From assembly GCA_027886175.1 (NCBI GenBank), contig JAJNNQ010000075.1, positions 5,373,001-5,437,000 of the forward strand: a stretch of 64,000 nucleotides of DNA. The letters are read 5' to 3'. Position 1 is the first letter of the stretch. Every line of letters begins with the position of its first letter. Shown piece after piece: positions 49,450 to 61,400 of this stretch. The stretch is from Phylloscopus collybita. Taxonomy: Eukaryota; Chordata; Aves; Passeriformes; Phylloscopidae. The notes under the pieces are model-generated. The model worked only from the letters and a program-made list of their open reading frames with translations, did not search any database and had not been told where the DNA came from. Made by a program: the position numbers and the translations under genes.

Positions 49450-49480
<31 letters not shown>

Positions 49481-49661
49481 TCTACACTTTGTTTGAATTA
49501 TTCAGTGGTTCTTGTTTGAGCAATTTAATAATTTTAGCCCACAAATTTGAAAGGGTTAACCTTTTCTTCCTGATTCTCTTCCCTACAGGAAGGTGTGGAG
49601 GTGAGGGGGATGAGAGGTGGCTGTGTGGCACTTAGTTGCCAGCCAGGGTTAAACCATGACA
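49022..49661 (+). mobile_element. ERV LTR, 5'-damaged, with internal microsatellite
   Basis: Landmarks in order are 'gtgatgttttggttgtttct' (49092), 'aggaggtgcacaaaaaagag' (49165), 'acatcatgcccaatatacaa' with the TATA region (49247-49266), 'tgagccagtgatcactgc' and 'tgtgcatcacttgtt' (49348), then the terminus GTTAAACCATGACA (49648-49661). I recognise it as the avian ERVL-type LTR. The stretch between the leader and the 3' part is replaced by a TTA/CTA repeat, and no AATAAA is seen there. The 5' end is degraded, and no target-site duplication was found. Confidence 0.83.
49400..49482 (+). repeat. (TTA/CTA)n trinucleotide repeat inside the LTR
   Basis: TAC, TAT and TTA triplets run from about 49400 to 49470 and finish in (CAC)n. 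The repeat lies within the LTR region expected to be transcribed. Confidence 0.9.
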
Positions 49662-50297
49662 CCAACTTCAGACATCCTTACAGGGTCCCTGGGAGAGCAG
49701 GAGCAGCGCTGTACCTTGTAGAATATCACTGTTGCTGTTGTGCCTCTGGAGAAGAGCAGAAAGAGAAGGAGAATGGGAAGAAAGTACTCTGAATGGAAGA
49801 GACAGAGTCACTGAAGAGCTGTGAGTATTAAATATGCTTTCCATGTTTCTCAGCATGTCCAGGCATATTTTCTAGTCCTTGTAAGCTAGGCTGCCCATAT
49901 GTTCACAAACAATCGTTTTAAAATACAAGTTTACTTACTAGAGAAGATTCCCAAGTCTCTGAGCTCTCTCACTGTTTGCTTCATTTAAAATGACATTTAA
50001 TTAAATGAACAAGGACAGGCTTTGTTTCTTCATGGGAGTGGGGTATATGCAATATCGTGATGAGCTGTTGAAAGAAAAAAAAAAAAGAAACAGGAGTGGT
50101 CAGTAGATAATTACTTTTTATGGCTTTTCAGACATGAGTTTCTCTTCCAGACAACAATGTTGAAGTAATGTTATTAAAAGACATTTGTCTTAGCCATGAC
50201 TTTGCTTCTAGTATTGAAAGTTGCAGAGGCAACTTCAACCCTTGTAAACTTTATGTTAACAAAACAGATTTTTTTTCAATATTTTTTCTCTTTCAAG
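49662..50297. other. Non-coding DNA, no gene seen
   Basis: Short A run at 50074-50085. No gene or repeat family recognised. Confidence 0.55.
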
Positions 50298-50632
50298 GCA
50301 CCATTTGCAGGTCACCCAGTCTAATCCCCAGCTCATCTAGAGCAGGTTGATTAGGGCCATGCTATGGTGGGTTTCAATATCTCTAGTGATGGAGATTCCA
50401 TAGCATCCCTGGAAAACCTGCTTGACCACACACAGAGTAAAAATCATTTTCCTATTTTCAGACACAATTTCTTGTATGTCATTCTGTGCCTGTTATCTCC
50501 TGAACTCTTATTGGTTGTCACTGAGAAAAGTGTGGCTCCATTTTCTTTACTCCCCTCATTAAATATTTTCACATGTTGAGGAGATCTTCCTGAGCCTTCT
50601 CTTCTTCAGCCTCAAAAATCCCAGAAAACAAA
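50298..50632 (-). mobile_element. CR1 LINE, 3' fragment (~335 bp)
   Basis: 'caggtcacccagtctaatcc', 'tagagcaggttgattagggc', 'gtgatggagattccatagca', 'ttggttgtcactgagaaaag', 'gtggctccattttctttact' and 'gatcttcctgagccttctct' follow the CR1 order on the minus strand. The terminal octamer at the left has been lost. One of the longer CR1 pieces here. Confidence 0.86.
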
Positions 50633-53033
50633 CTATTTATGGCAGGAAAGTCCACTTAGGGTAATGCAATTTATTTTATATTCAGCTCCCATTCAAATCT
50701 TAATTAATAACAAATTATCAACTAATAATTAATAATAAAAGCTTCTCTGCATGCTTTTAGCATACATTTGAATAGAAAGTACTTCACTATATTTGAATAG
50801 ATTCAGAAAAGCACCAAAAAATAGATTTTAGTCTGTGTTATTTCTAGCAAGACATCAGGAAAAAATTATTTCAATAGGTGAAGCTGGAGATGCCTTTTAA
50901 TTTACTCTTCACTTGATCTTTCTGAGTTTAGTTCAGCAGCTACAGAATATTTTTAACACTAACAAGAGTGCATGAAGCACAATTTCATTAACAATTGCTT
51001 CCATGCACTTGAACTATGTGAAGAAAAAAGTCACACATCAGTCTGAGATTTAAGAATTTGGTCTCTCTGATTAGCAGAGAGGACTATTTATATCCATTTA
51101 TTTAAATTTCTAAAGAAAAAAAAAAAAAACAGTAAGAGAAAGAAGCACCAAGGACTTTCTTTTTGCAATTAAAAACATAGTGGGAACTATCAATTTAAAT
51201 TGAACTTTATTCCCAGCTACATCTGTAAAAATCAAACCTTATTGTAATAATGTCAGGGGAGTGAAAACAGAAGATTTTGTTTTCTAATTAAAAGAGGAGC
51301 TACCAGAGGTTGGAGATAACTGCAATATTCAGCTCAAGTCCAGCAGGAGCTACGGGTTTGCATTGCATTATTAATTTACATTGTATGTGATATCTCCTTG
51401 AATGTCCCATCAAATGGGACCTTTCTGTTGGTCTCCTACACCACCAGCTGAGCCAGAACAACCCATTTCTGAAGCTTCAGATAAGAAGCAAAAGGGAGAA
51501 GAACAAAGAGAAATGTAAAATTTGATTCAAGCTTACATGATTTACAGCTGCAGATCAAGAGAATGAGGCTTCAAAAATGCCCACATCCTGCCTGTATAGA
51601 CCCTTCACCTCGAGTCCTGAATTTGTAGTATTTTGTGTCACGATTTACAATCAGCTGTACGCATCTGTACTAAAGAGAAAGCTAATTATCTTCCTGCAAC
51701 AGCACACCCTCCAGTTATTCCTCAGTGTTTTTAACAAATGGAGAGATACTCTTTATGTTTATATTTAAGTCTTAGTTTTTTAAAGAAAGGAAGAATTTGG
51801 GGATGTAATTTAAAAGAAAAATCCATGGAAATTAAATGATAAAGCAATGCATATTACAAGAAGCAAGTTATCATTGCATTCCCTTTTGAGTATGCAAGGA
51901 GACCACCATGCTGAGGCTTTGTCAGTGGGTGGTGCAAAACCAGCCAGGGAGTGGCAGGCTTGGAATGTGATGCTAGAGTGCCTTTTTTTTTGCAAAGAAA
52001 AGTTGAAAATTACTCAGAGATGCCCCACAGTCAGTTTAGTTTATGATTTTAGGGCAGTATTTAGGCTCAACTCAAACTAAACAGTCAGATTTGGTTGGTC
52101 TGAATTGGTTTTCAAATTAAATGCAGTTGTCACTAATGCTTAGGTCTTGTGACCATTTGATCTGGTTGGGGAACTCGCTGTGTTCAGAATTCAGTGAGTC
52201 TCTCTGTGGCTGTTGAGCATGAGGCAGATTAAAAACTGTAAACTCCAGTGTGGCAACACTTGCTCAGGTAAGTTGGAAATGGCAACCTTCTCGTTAGGCC
52301 AGTGATGGCCATACCAGGACGCATTGATTTACACTGAATCTCTTTTATATCTGGCCAGGACATGGTGAATTACATAATTTCCTCTTAACCATGTATGAAA
52401 TACTCAGAAGCTTTACTCTAAACTCACTTTCCTTTCAACATTTCAGTTCTTTCTCTGATTCTTATTTTTTCTCCTTCTGTTTACTGTTTAAAACAAAAAT
52501 ATGCTATGTAGTCTGTATATAGTAAATCCATATATTTACATAAAATAATTACTCTCCATTCAATGGAAAATTACTTTATCCATGACAATTTTTTGCCTAT
52601 TAAAGAATGGATAAGCACTATGAATTAAATAACTTTAACTGATTATAGAGCTACTAGAGGTTTCTTCTATATACAGTGAAGTGGAGAAACTAGAAAAATT
52701 AACATTCTATATTTCATAAGAAAAACAAAACTTAAACATTTTTAATTTCGAGACTACATTTGTGCCCAGTGATCATACAGTTAATTCTGTTCAGCTCAAG
52801 GCAGTCTTCATCAGCTCCAAAAAAACCCCCACTCACTATTACATTTGCATAAATCCAGAGAAGAAAAATTGAGTAAAAACCCTGATAAAAGAGGATTTAA
52901 ACTGGGTTGATAATCTTCTAAAGGACTTAATGTGCATAATGTTGGATGCACCTTTGCATTTGTCCGCTGCACAAATCTGGATGTAAACACAGGCTTATGC
53001 TTTGCTTCTTTACAAAATGCAACACTTAGGCAC
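50633..53033. other. Non-coding DNA, no gene seen
   Basis: Unique AT-rich sequence; an A13 run near 51116-51129. No gene recognised. Confidence 0.55.
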
Positions 53034-53223
53034 ATCCTCCCTAGGAGGGTGGTGAAGCACTGAAACAGCCATGGATGTCCCATCCCTGGCAGTGTTAAAG
53101 GTCAGGTTGGATGGGGCTTGGAGCATCCTGGTCTAGTGGAAGGTGTGCCTGACCATGGCAGGGGGTTGGAACTGGATGGTCTTTAGTGTCCCTTCCAATC
53201 CAAATCATTTTATGATTCTGTGA
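53034..53223 (+). mobile_element. CR1 LINE, 3'-terminal fragment, well conserved
   Basis: 'ggagggtggtgaagcactg', 'ggatgtcccatccctggcag', 'ggttggatggggcttggag', 'cctggtctagtggaaggtgt', 'accatggcagggggttggaa' and the tail 'tttatgattctgtga' match canonical CR1 closely. Confidence 0.93.
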
Positions 53224-54307
53224 GCGTATGAATATTAACCATAAATGATTTTTAATAGATTAAATTAATAGAAATAATTAACCTACCTTTTTTTCTTGTA
53301 GAATCACATGCTTTCTAAAGACTTACACCTTCCCCACTACCACCTGTTTTATGGAACAAACCCATTTGTTAGTTCTTTTATTGACTTTAAAATTACTTAG
53401 ACTTATTAATTATATATCATATTATTAAAAAAATCTCCATGGAGATATAAAAAAACCCCTGATGGAGTGGGTATAACAGAGGGCAATGAAAATTTTACTT
53501 GATTGATTAAAGATAATATATGTAAGAAGTATTTAACCCTGAAAAACACAATGTGATTCTCAAAGAACAGAAATGACTATGTTTGTCTGTTGGAGAAAGC
53601 TAGTACTGCCAGTTGATTAGCTTACAAAAAATACATTTTTTTATTGGCAATTCAGATTAATTAAGGAAGCAGAAATTTGAAGTGTTGAAATTATGGACAG
53701 AAAATGGCTCCAATGAATGATGGAAAACAATTCCACTGTGTGGGATAAAGAAGGCCCTCAGTAACAAACATCAGAAGATGGGTATCATCCTGAACAGAGA
53801 GCTACAAGGTCTGTGAGGTAAAAGAAACTGAGAAGATTCCAGAGAGATACCTTCAGAGAGGATTGTAAAATGGTTTTATTCCTGGCAAAGACTTCAGTGA
53901 TGAGAAATCACCAATAAGAGGGAAACACATCCACATTTCCATTTGCGATGCTGACAGAGACAATGACATGCTCATATTTTGCATTCCCTATTGCAAATCC
54001 AGTTTGGTTTTAACACCTTTATTTCAATGAAAGAAAGCTGTAACAGACTGGCACTGAATTACTGACATCCTCCCAGCTGCCAGCTGTCCTGCTAAGGCAG
54101 AACTGTGCCTTGTCTGTTGCTAGAAATGATTGCTCCAAATTAATTTTCTCCAGTTTTTCTAATCAGCACATACAACACTTCATGAATTTACTATGAATGT
54201 TTCCTACTCTAATCTGTCATGCAATAAGCAGATTTTCCTCTTTCTGCTACCTTTGTAACCTAGGAATAACTTTCTTCATAATGGTACACGAGGAGAAAAT
54301 TATCTTT
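53224..54307. other. Non-coding DNA, no gene seen
   Basis: Unique AT-rich sequence up to the LTR start at 54308. Confidence 0.55.
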
Positions 54308-55026
54308 TGTATTGGGTTTGTGTGGCGAGGGTTTGGTAGCAGGAGCCTGAGGGGTGGCTTCTCTGAGAAGCTTCCAGAAGCTTCCATTTTGTCTGACAGC
54401 CAATGCAAGCTGCTTCCAGATGGACCTGCTGCTGGCCAAGGCTGAGCCCATCAGGAAAGGCAGTAGTGCCTCTGGGAGAGAATATTTGAGCAGAGAGAGT
54501 GAGGATGGGGAATGATGTGAGGAAGCTGAAGAGAGGAGTGAGAATACGTGGGTGAAACAGCTCTGCAGGCACCAAGGCCAATGGAGAAGGAGGGGCAGGA
54601 GGTGCTGCAGGTGCCAGAGCTGAGATTCCCCTGCAGCCTGTGGTGCAGCCCATGGTGAGGCAGCTGTGCCCCTGCAGCCCCTGGAGAATCCATGTCAGAG
54701 CAGGTGGATGCTGCAAGGAGGCTGAAACCCTTTGGGAAGCCCACCCTGGAGCAGGTTTGTGGTCAGGACCTGTGATCCCATGGGAGACTCATGCTAGAGC
54801 AGCCTGTGAAGAACTGCAATCCATGGGAAGGACTCACGCTGGGGAAGTTAATGGAGGACTGTCTCCCATGGGAAGGACCCCAGACTGAAGAAGGAGAAGA
54901 GTGTGATGAGTCCTCACCCTGGGCAGGAAGGAGCAGCAAAGACAACTTGTGCTGACTGCAGTCCTCATTCCCCATCTGCCTCTGCCACTGTGGGTAAAGA
55001 AGTAGAGAAATTGGGACTAAAGTTAA
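54308..55026 (+). mobile_element. ERV LTR, 3'-truncated, same family as 39075-40886
   Basis: Starts TGTATTGGGTTTGTGTGGCG and continues with 'ctgctggccaaggctgagcc', 'gaggcagctgtgcccctgca' and several related 'catggga..ggactcacgctgg' blocks. It ends abruptly at about 55026 inside what should be the region before the polyadenylation site, where CR1 sequence begins. Frames of 138 and 97 codons on the complement are composition artefacts. Read in reverse it aligns in order with the split LTR at 39-41 kb. Confidence 0.88.
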
Positions 55027-55489
55027 CATACACTAGGGGAAATGTGAGGCTGCTTCTGAGTCGGATGTGATGAAAAACACAGAGAAGTCAGAATTACTAA
55101 ATGCCTTCTTTGCCTCAAACTTTAATGTTTAGGCTGGCCCTCAGTAATCCTGAACCTTGGAGGTAAGAGAGGAAGGTTGGAGAAAGAGAGACTTCCTCTT
55201 GGTCATAGGGGATTGGGTTAGAAGCTGGCTAGACAGACACAACAGCCACAAATCCACAGGCACTAATGGGATATACCCACAGTTGCTAAAGGGACCTGTT
55301 GAGAGTGGCAGAACACTGGAACAGGATGCTCAAGGAGGTCACGGAATCTCCCTCTCCAGAGACATTCAAACCCCACCTGGACACATCCCTTTATTAAACT
55401 GCTCTAAGTGACCCTGCCTTGGCAGAGGGGTTTGACTTGATGAACTCCAGAGGTCCCGTCCAACCCTAAAAATTCTGTCATTCTGTGAA
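55027..55489 (+). mobile_element. CR1 LINE with a reverse-transcriptase segment joined to its 3' end by internal deletion
   Basis: The left part (about 55085-55290) matches the CR1 ORF2 region just upstream of and into the reverse transcriptase ('aatgccttctttgcctcaaa', 'ggctggccctcagtaatcc', 'cacaaatccacaggcactaa', 'gggatatacccacagttgct'). A frame at 55157-55411 reads through it with conceptual WRKRDFLLVIGDWVRSWLD. At about 55290-55300 it jumps to the 3' region ('cactggaacaggatgctcaa', 'gacattcaaaccccacctgg', 'gtcccgtccaaccctaaaaa') and ends in TTCTGTCATTCTGTGA. More than 1 kb of ORF2 is missing, so the copy is dead. Confidence 0.87.
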
Positions 55490-56398
55490 CCAAGGGAAAG
55501 CAGATGACAGGACATTGGCAATGCAATCTCTTATTTAAAATATATATTTTTATGCTGTTAGAAAAATGAAATTAATTCTTCAAAATCTCCTTCAGTAAAC
55601 ATTGCTGTCTGAAGACTCTTGTCTCTAAATTCAGACCATAACTACTGTCTCTCCCATGAAAAAAATAAGTAGAAGTCTTGCAGTGAACTGCTCCCACTAC
55701 CACTGAAATCACTGACAGCAGCAATCCTGTTCTGAGTGCACTGCTTTGGGGAAATGTGTTAGAAAAATCTTTCCTCATTAAGTATGTGCTGTACTGCAAG
55801 TGTATCTATAGCTATAAATTTCACACAAAGTGGTTGTTTTAGAATTGACCATGATACATTTTGGGAAGATTGTGGCCATGGCATAGGAGATCCTGAATGC
55901 TTTTCCCTCAATTTTGATTTTACAATGTATGCCAAAAGACTTCAACCTTTACACTCCTGTCTTACTTCATATTAAGCAAGAAGAGAATCGGTTCTTCATA
56001 GCTGAACAGAACAGATGTATGGCTTTAAATGACTGAAAATTATATTTCTTCACTGTAGATTAAACATCTTCCTACTGCTTGTTAAATGCACTTGTTCATT
56101 TTCTTGATTGACTATAGATTCAAACAGCCTTCTTTTTCAGAAATAGATATCCCTAGATGAAGTAGTCTCAGCATTCAGTAGTATGTTAATGCCAAGTCTT
56201 CTGCAGTGCAACATGCTTTGAGATTTTCATCAACAAAATATTGTGCAGCATGTGAACAACAACAGAAAAAAAAAGAATTCCAAAACACACCAAAGTTTTG
56301 TCCCACAGGCTGAAACTAGGTAATATCAACCAAGGATTCACTATTTACAAATGAAGCAAATTTACATCCTTTTGTTGGTCCTGTATTTCCACTTTGGG
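55490..56398. other. Non-coding DNA, no gene seen
   Basis: Unique sequence; no gene or repeat recognised. Confidence 0.55.
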
Positions 56399-56476
56399 AA
56401 AAAAAAAAAGAAAAAGAAAAAAAAAATAAAAAAAAAAAAAAAGAAAAAAAGAAAAAAAGAAAAAAAGAAAAAAAGA
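56399..56476 (+). repeat. A-rich tract with AAAAAAAG units
   Basis: Almost pure purine; the right half (56441-56476) is a run of 8-bp AAAAAAAG units. Confidence 0.93.
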
Positions 56477-58420
56477 ATTTATTTGGCATCTCTCATTTTA
56501 CAATTCCCATTTCACATAGCAAAGATTACATTAACACAAGCATCCAGTGAGAGAAGCAGGAATGTTATCTAAATCCCATTGTATGTGTCCAGCATTCCTG
56601 CATTTGAAATTTGACAGGTTTATAGTTTTTCTAATAGAAACCATGAATCTCTCCAGGCAAGAAACAGCCAACAGAATATCTGGTTCAAAGACTTTTCAAG
56701 GTCACTCTGTTCAGCACAACAGAAGGTCAGGGTAACAGTGATGCAGTCTCTTCCACAGCTACCATCAGAGTCCACTGGGGAGTCAAGACATCTCATAAAG
56801 TCTAATGGTGTTTTGGCATCTGTTCCAGAGAGCTTCCCTGCCCCCTCTTTCCTTCCTAGGAGAAATGCAGCAGCTACATGACAGAAAGCTGGAAATGTAA
56901 GCATTAAACAGCTAACCTGTAGTTCCTTTTGCTATTTCTTTAAAATTCCTTTCTGCTTCTAGGGCTCATATGGCTCTGTCAGAATTTCAGTTTGAATGGA
57001 ATAAGAGCCAATTCAGTTGATTCCCTGGAGGCTATCTAGAATGTGATTCCTGTGGAGTTATTCATAGATTAGCTGGTGTCCTTTACAGAACCTCTAAATC
57101 CTGTATAGGCTGGTGCCACTTATTCCTGGATTAAATCTACAATTTCCACAGCTAATACTGACATATCTCAATATAGCTCTCATTCATTTAGGTACTTTGG
57201 TAACCACAGAGGGAATTATCAAGAGGTTAGAAACAAAACAGCTCTCAGAAGAGCTCTGATTTATCCTTCAGAAGTTTGCACCATTCCTCTGCATTTATTT
57301 TGACAGAACATAGAGTTCTTACACACAGCAAAGCTCTGTGGGTATCCTGGGTATTTTTGCACTCTATGAAGCAAAGGTAAAGGCAGGCATAAAGTCATAT
57401 ATATCAGCTTTGTTAAAGAGACCTCAGCTATTAATGTAAAATGTGGCATATGTTCAGCCTCTAATCTTCTGCTCCCTGATGAGAGTGTCACCACCAGGTA
57501 CAGTAAGGACAAAGAACAGTGTGGGAATTCAAAATGAAAAGATAGATATAAGTGCTTTATCATAAAAGGCCGAGTGCACAAATGGCCCTTCAGTGCTCTG
57601 TGTGAACTCAGAGCTCTACTTGCAGGTTTTCAGACGGGGAAGAAATTTCTTTCCAGAAATGTTATTGATGCTGTCTGCACTTACACTTTGACCTGGCCCC
57701 TGTGTCACTGAGATGTTTACACTGCCAGTTCACAGGGCCAGGTTATGACATCTTTAGGAACCTCGATTTAGATTCTCTGAGGAGGAAACATACTTTTGAG
57801 AAACAAATGGAGTATCTACTTCTCTGTATTCCAGAAAATCTTTAGGGTAATTAAAAACTCTATCATCATACTGAAAAATAATTTAAAAGCCCCTGACTGA
57901 ATCAAAGCCCCACAAAACCTCTTTTCAGTTGTTTTCCATAGTTCAAGAGCTCAGTTTTTACAGCTTTTTACACCTTCTCCTGCTGCACAGCTGTAACTTA
58001 TACAGGAAAAAAAAATGAAGATCTGAATGTCTTTTCTATGGAATAAATATCCACAATGGAATAATGTTTTGTCCTTTAGAGCAGTATCATGTCCCTCTAT
58101 GAGTTTGCACACCAAGGAAAAATTGCTCATTTCAGGGGATTTAAACAGAATCAGGTTTAAAGAAGCTTTTATCTGTTAATAATATTTAATTAACTCACAA
58201 ACAGTGAACCAGGCATTAGGGATCAATAACAACAATGTAACAGATGAATCAGAACATTAGAAACTTGTAAAATGTTCATAAGACTGTACACACCTAAACA
58301 CCTTTCAATGTGCCAGTGCACACAATGAGCTGTGCACACACCTGTTTTCAGCCACTGTGGGCTGTGGGCACATCCCCTCTTCTGAAAGGGCAGGTCCCCA
58401 TTTAGACCTATCTCTTTTTT
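56477..58420. other. Non-coding DNA, no gene seen
   Basis: Unique sequence. Open frames of up to 106 codons (57261-57581, minus) lack recognisable domains. Confidence 0.55.
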
Positions 58421-58452
58421 GAGATATAAGTACTTTGAGATATAAGTACTTT
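58421..58452 (+). repeat. Perfect 16-bp tandem duplication
   Basis: The unit GAGATATAAGTACTTT occurs twice in direct succession (58421-58436, 58437-58452). Confidence 0.95.
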
Positions 58453-61400
58453 GGCTTTATTTACACCTGTGCCTCTCCCTACAGTCCTCTATTGCACACA
58501 CCAGTGAGCAAGTGCACCTCGTGTTCATGTGCATCCCCCTCTCAGCCTCCTGGATACCTTAGGGCTTCTCAAGTGCCTCCAAAGTCAGCAACCACATGGA
58601 TTTTCTGGGGTGAGAGCCTTCTGGAAAGACAAAGCCACCTGGCCTGCTGCATGCTTGTGTTGGTGGCCAGATGTGAGCAAGGAGGGTGTGATTACAGCCA
58701 GTGGGAATCTAACCAGTGAGGCTTCAAAGTGAATATAGTTGACTTGAGCACAGATGTCCAGGAAAGGGGCAGATGCCCCATTAAATTATTTAAAGAGATG
58801 CACCTAATCCCATTTCAGACACATTAAAGAGGTCCTCTTTACATTCTACTGCTTCTCCAAAACCACCAGAGTTTCTGATCCTTTATGAATATCCCATATT
58901 ATGATCATGGGTAACCTACAGGATTCAAAGGTGCTATGTGTCTACATGTTGGCAACTAAACCCAAACTTATTTGCCTAATCAGCTGAGCATCTCTCAACA
59001 CTCCAGTTTTTAATAAGGAAAGATAGTTTAGCTGCTCAAATGAAGTTTTCATCTAGGCCATTTGACATGCTCTGGGATATCCAACACTGGCATTTAGTTG
59101 CTGCTCCAGGACCAACATGGATCTACCACATAGGTCCAAGTATTGGGCATCCTGAGAGCCTTACATGGATGTCTTTGGAGAATGAATAATGGCAGAAAAC
59201 CATGAGATGTGATCAACTGAACTGAGCACTCATTGACTGCAGTGGGAGCTTGGACTCCCAAGGCAGATGCTGATGGCATGTGCAGGTGTGCTGCCTTGGG
59301 AGAGACTGCCATTCTTTCAGCAAAATCTAATCTCTGCTCCCAACCTTTCCCTGACTCCTCTTCACCCATCTTTGCCATGTTGCATGAGTATGGATTCCCT
59401 TTTCCCAGCATTCCTGTAACTCCTGCCAGAAGAATGTTACAACAGCAGATATGGCTTTGTTTACCTCCCATAGTGATTTAGATCTGTAGCAGCTTCTTAA
59501 CACGCAGAAACTTTAATGTAGTTATGTGAAAAACATCAAATGCAAACACAGGCAAAGAGACATTTCAGGATAACATACCCAACTTTAAGTTCATTTTCAC
59601 AGGCATTCAAGATTCTTTCACTATCCCCAGAATGCACCCTACAAAAGATAAAGTACTTCTTTATTAAAGTTGATGTAAGAGTTCTGTTTTATTTTATTTT
59701 ATGCTTTATTTTACTTTGCATTTCTTTTGTTTAGCTCTCAGAAACAGATGGGTCATTTCAGCTGAATCATAAATCAGATTATGGCTAACGATTAAAGTCA
59801 GGAAAGTCTCATGCTTTTGAAAACAGCATCTTTTCAGAAAATATCTGAGGGTGTGCCATGTACAGAACTCATTAAATTGCTTGTAAAATTTAATGGTATC
59901 TTATATATAAAATCTGAATATATATTATTCAATAGTGAAATACTAGACCAGAGGCATAGCTGGGTTGAATCTGCTTTATTATATTTTGTGTGGATTTTTT
60001 TTTTTTTAACATTTGCTCTGTTGTATCAAGAATTTATTTCTTTAGAATAACATTTTAGAGTTATAAGAATGCAATGCATAACCTCTTTCCTATTTATTTC
60101 ACAAGCCAGATCCAGTATGTCTCTACAAAGAATGACGACAAAATCCAACATGTAGGATAAAATGCTGAAAACAACACAAGACAGAGTGGACTTTTTTGTT
60201 ATTTTTACATACCAACATTTTAGCTATAACTTGTGCTGATTTATGAGGCTGGATTTTCATCTAAATAATGCAATTTTGCCTGATGTGTTGAGGACTGTGG
60301 TAAAATTTAAATGAATATGTGTTTGGATGTAGAGAAGACAGGTAACAATACTGTTTGTACACTTCTGTCCCTTTTCAAACTGTTTAATATTTAAACAGAC
60401 TGAAGATTTGGTATCCATGTCCTCTACTGTTTGCCAAAGTTTGAGCTTACAAATGAGACTGATCACTGTGATTGAGCCTTTTGCAATTAACATGAAACAT
60501 AATTCTTCTTTTTATTTTACAACAGCAAGAATGACAGAAAATTATGTTTCTTGCTACTTTGAGAATGATCTTTTTCAGTGTCTGAGGAGCTCTAAGCCAC
60601 CTGGACTTCCATTCTGAATGAAAAATTGGGCAGCATTTTGAAAAGTTGTTTGACCAAATAATAAAAAGAAGAGCAATGAAGTGAGGATAACTCATATAGA
60701 GGACTTAAGAAAGATCTCAAGGGTTTTGGAGAAGCAATAGAAAATAAAAGAAAAACTACCAGCATTCAAGTAAGAAATTATAATATGCTGAAGTGGCAAA
60801 ACTCTTCATTTCAAACTGCCATAAGAATTCATGGTATACAGCAAGAAAATATTTCAAGAAGTCAAAGGATAAAAAAAAGAGGCAACAAAAGCATAAAATA
60901 TCATGTGAGCAACAGAAAATCTCAGGTAACACTGACAGATGAAGATGACAGATATGTCACTGACAGGCAGAAATCAAGAAAGAGATGGAAGAATGCTATC
61001 AAGGTCTAGTTAACAAGCAAGTACACACCACTGAGCCTTGGTGATGATGTATAAAACAGGGAGAGGGTGACATCCTTTGAGAGACTGCAGGAGGCTGTTA
61101 AGTATTTTTGGATGTGGAAATGGTGAAAAGTGAATTGGGGTAGTACAGGGTTCTAAATAGGTAATTTCAAAAGATGTGCAGAAGTTTTTCATGTTTAAGA
61201 GTTTTGTGCCCCTTGGAAAAATATTTAATTTATAATTTTAACTATAATTTTTAGAAAATCCCAAAGCAAAACCAATACAAAGATGGTTCCTGACAGAGTA
61301 ATGAGAGCAGAACTCATATTTCTTCAAAATTTAAAAGATTTCCAGCTGTTCTGCTTTTTTACATTGGTGTCCCCATCCCTCCATGAGGAACAGTAAAGCT

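Noticed and set aside
54300..54888. Frames of 82-138 codons on both strands
   Set aside because: Contained in the ERV LTR at 54308-55026.
59094..59481. 125-codon minus and 82-codon plus frames over the same DNA
   Set aside because: Mutually overlapping, without domains; the most I can say is that an old repeat relic may be present.
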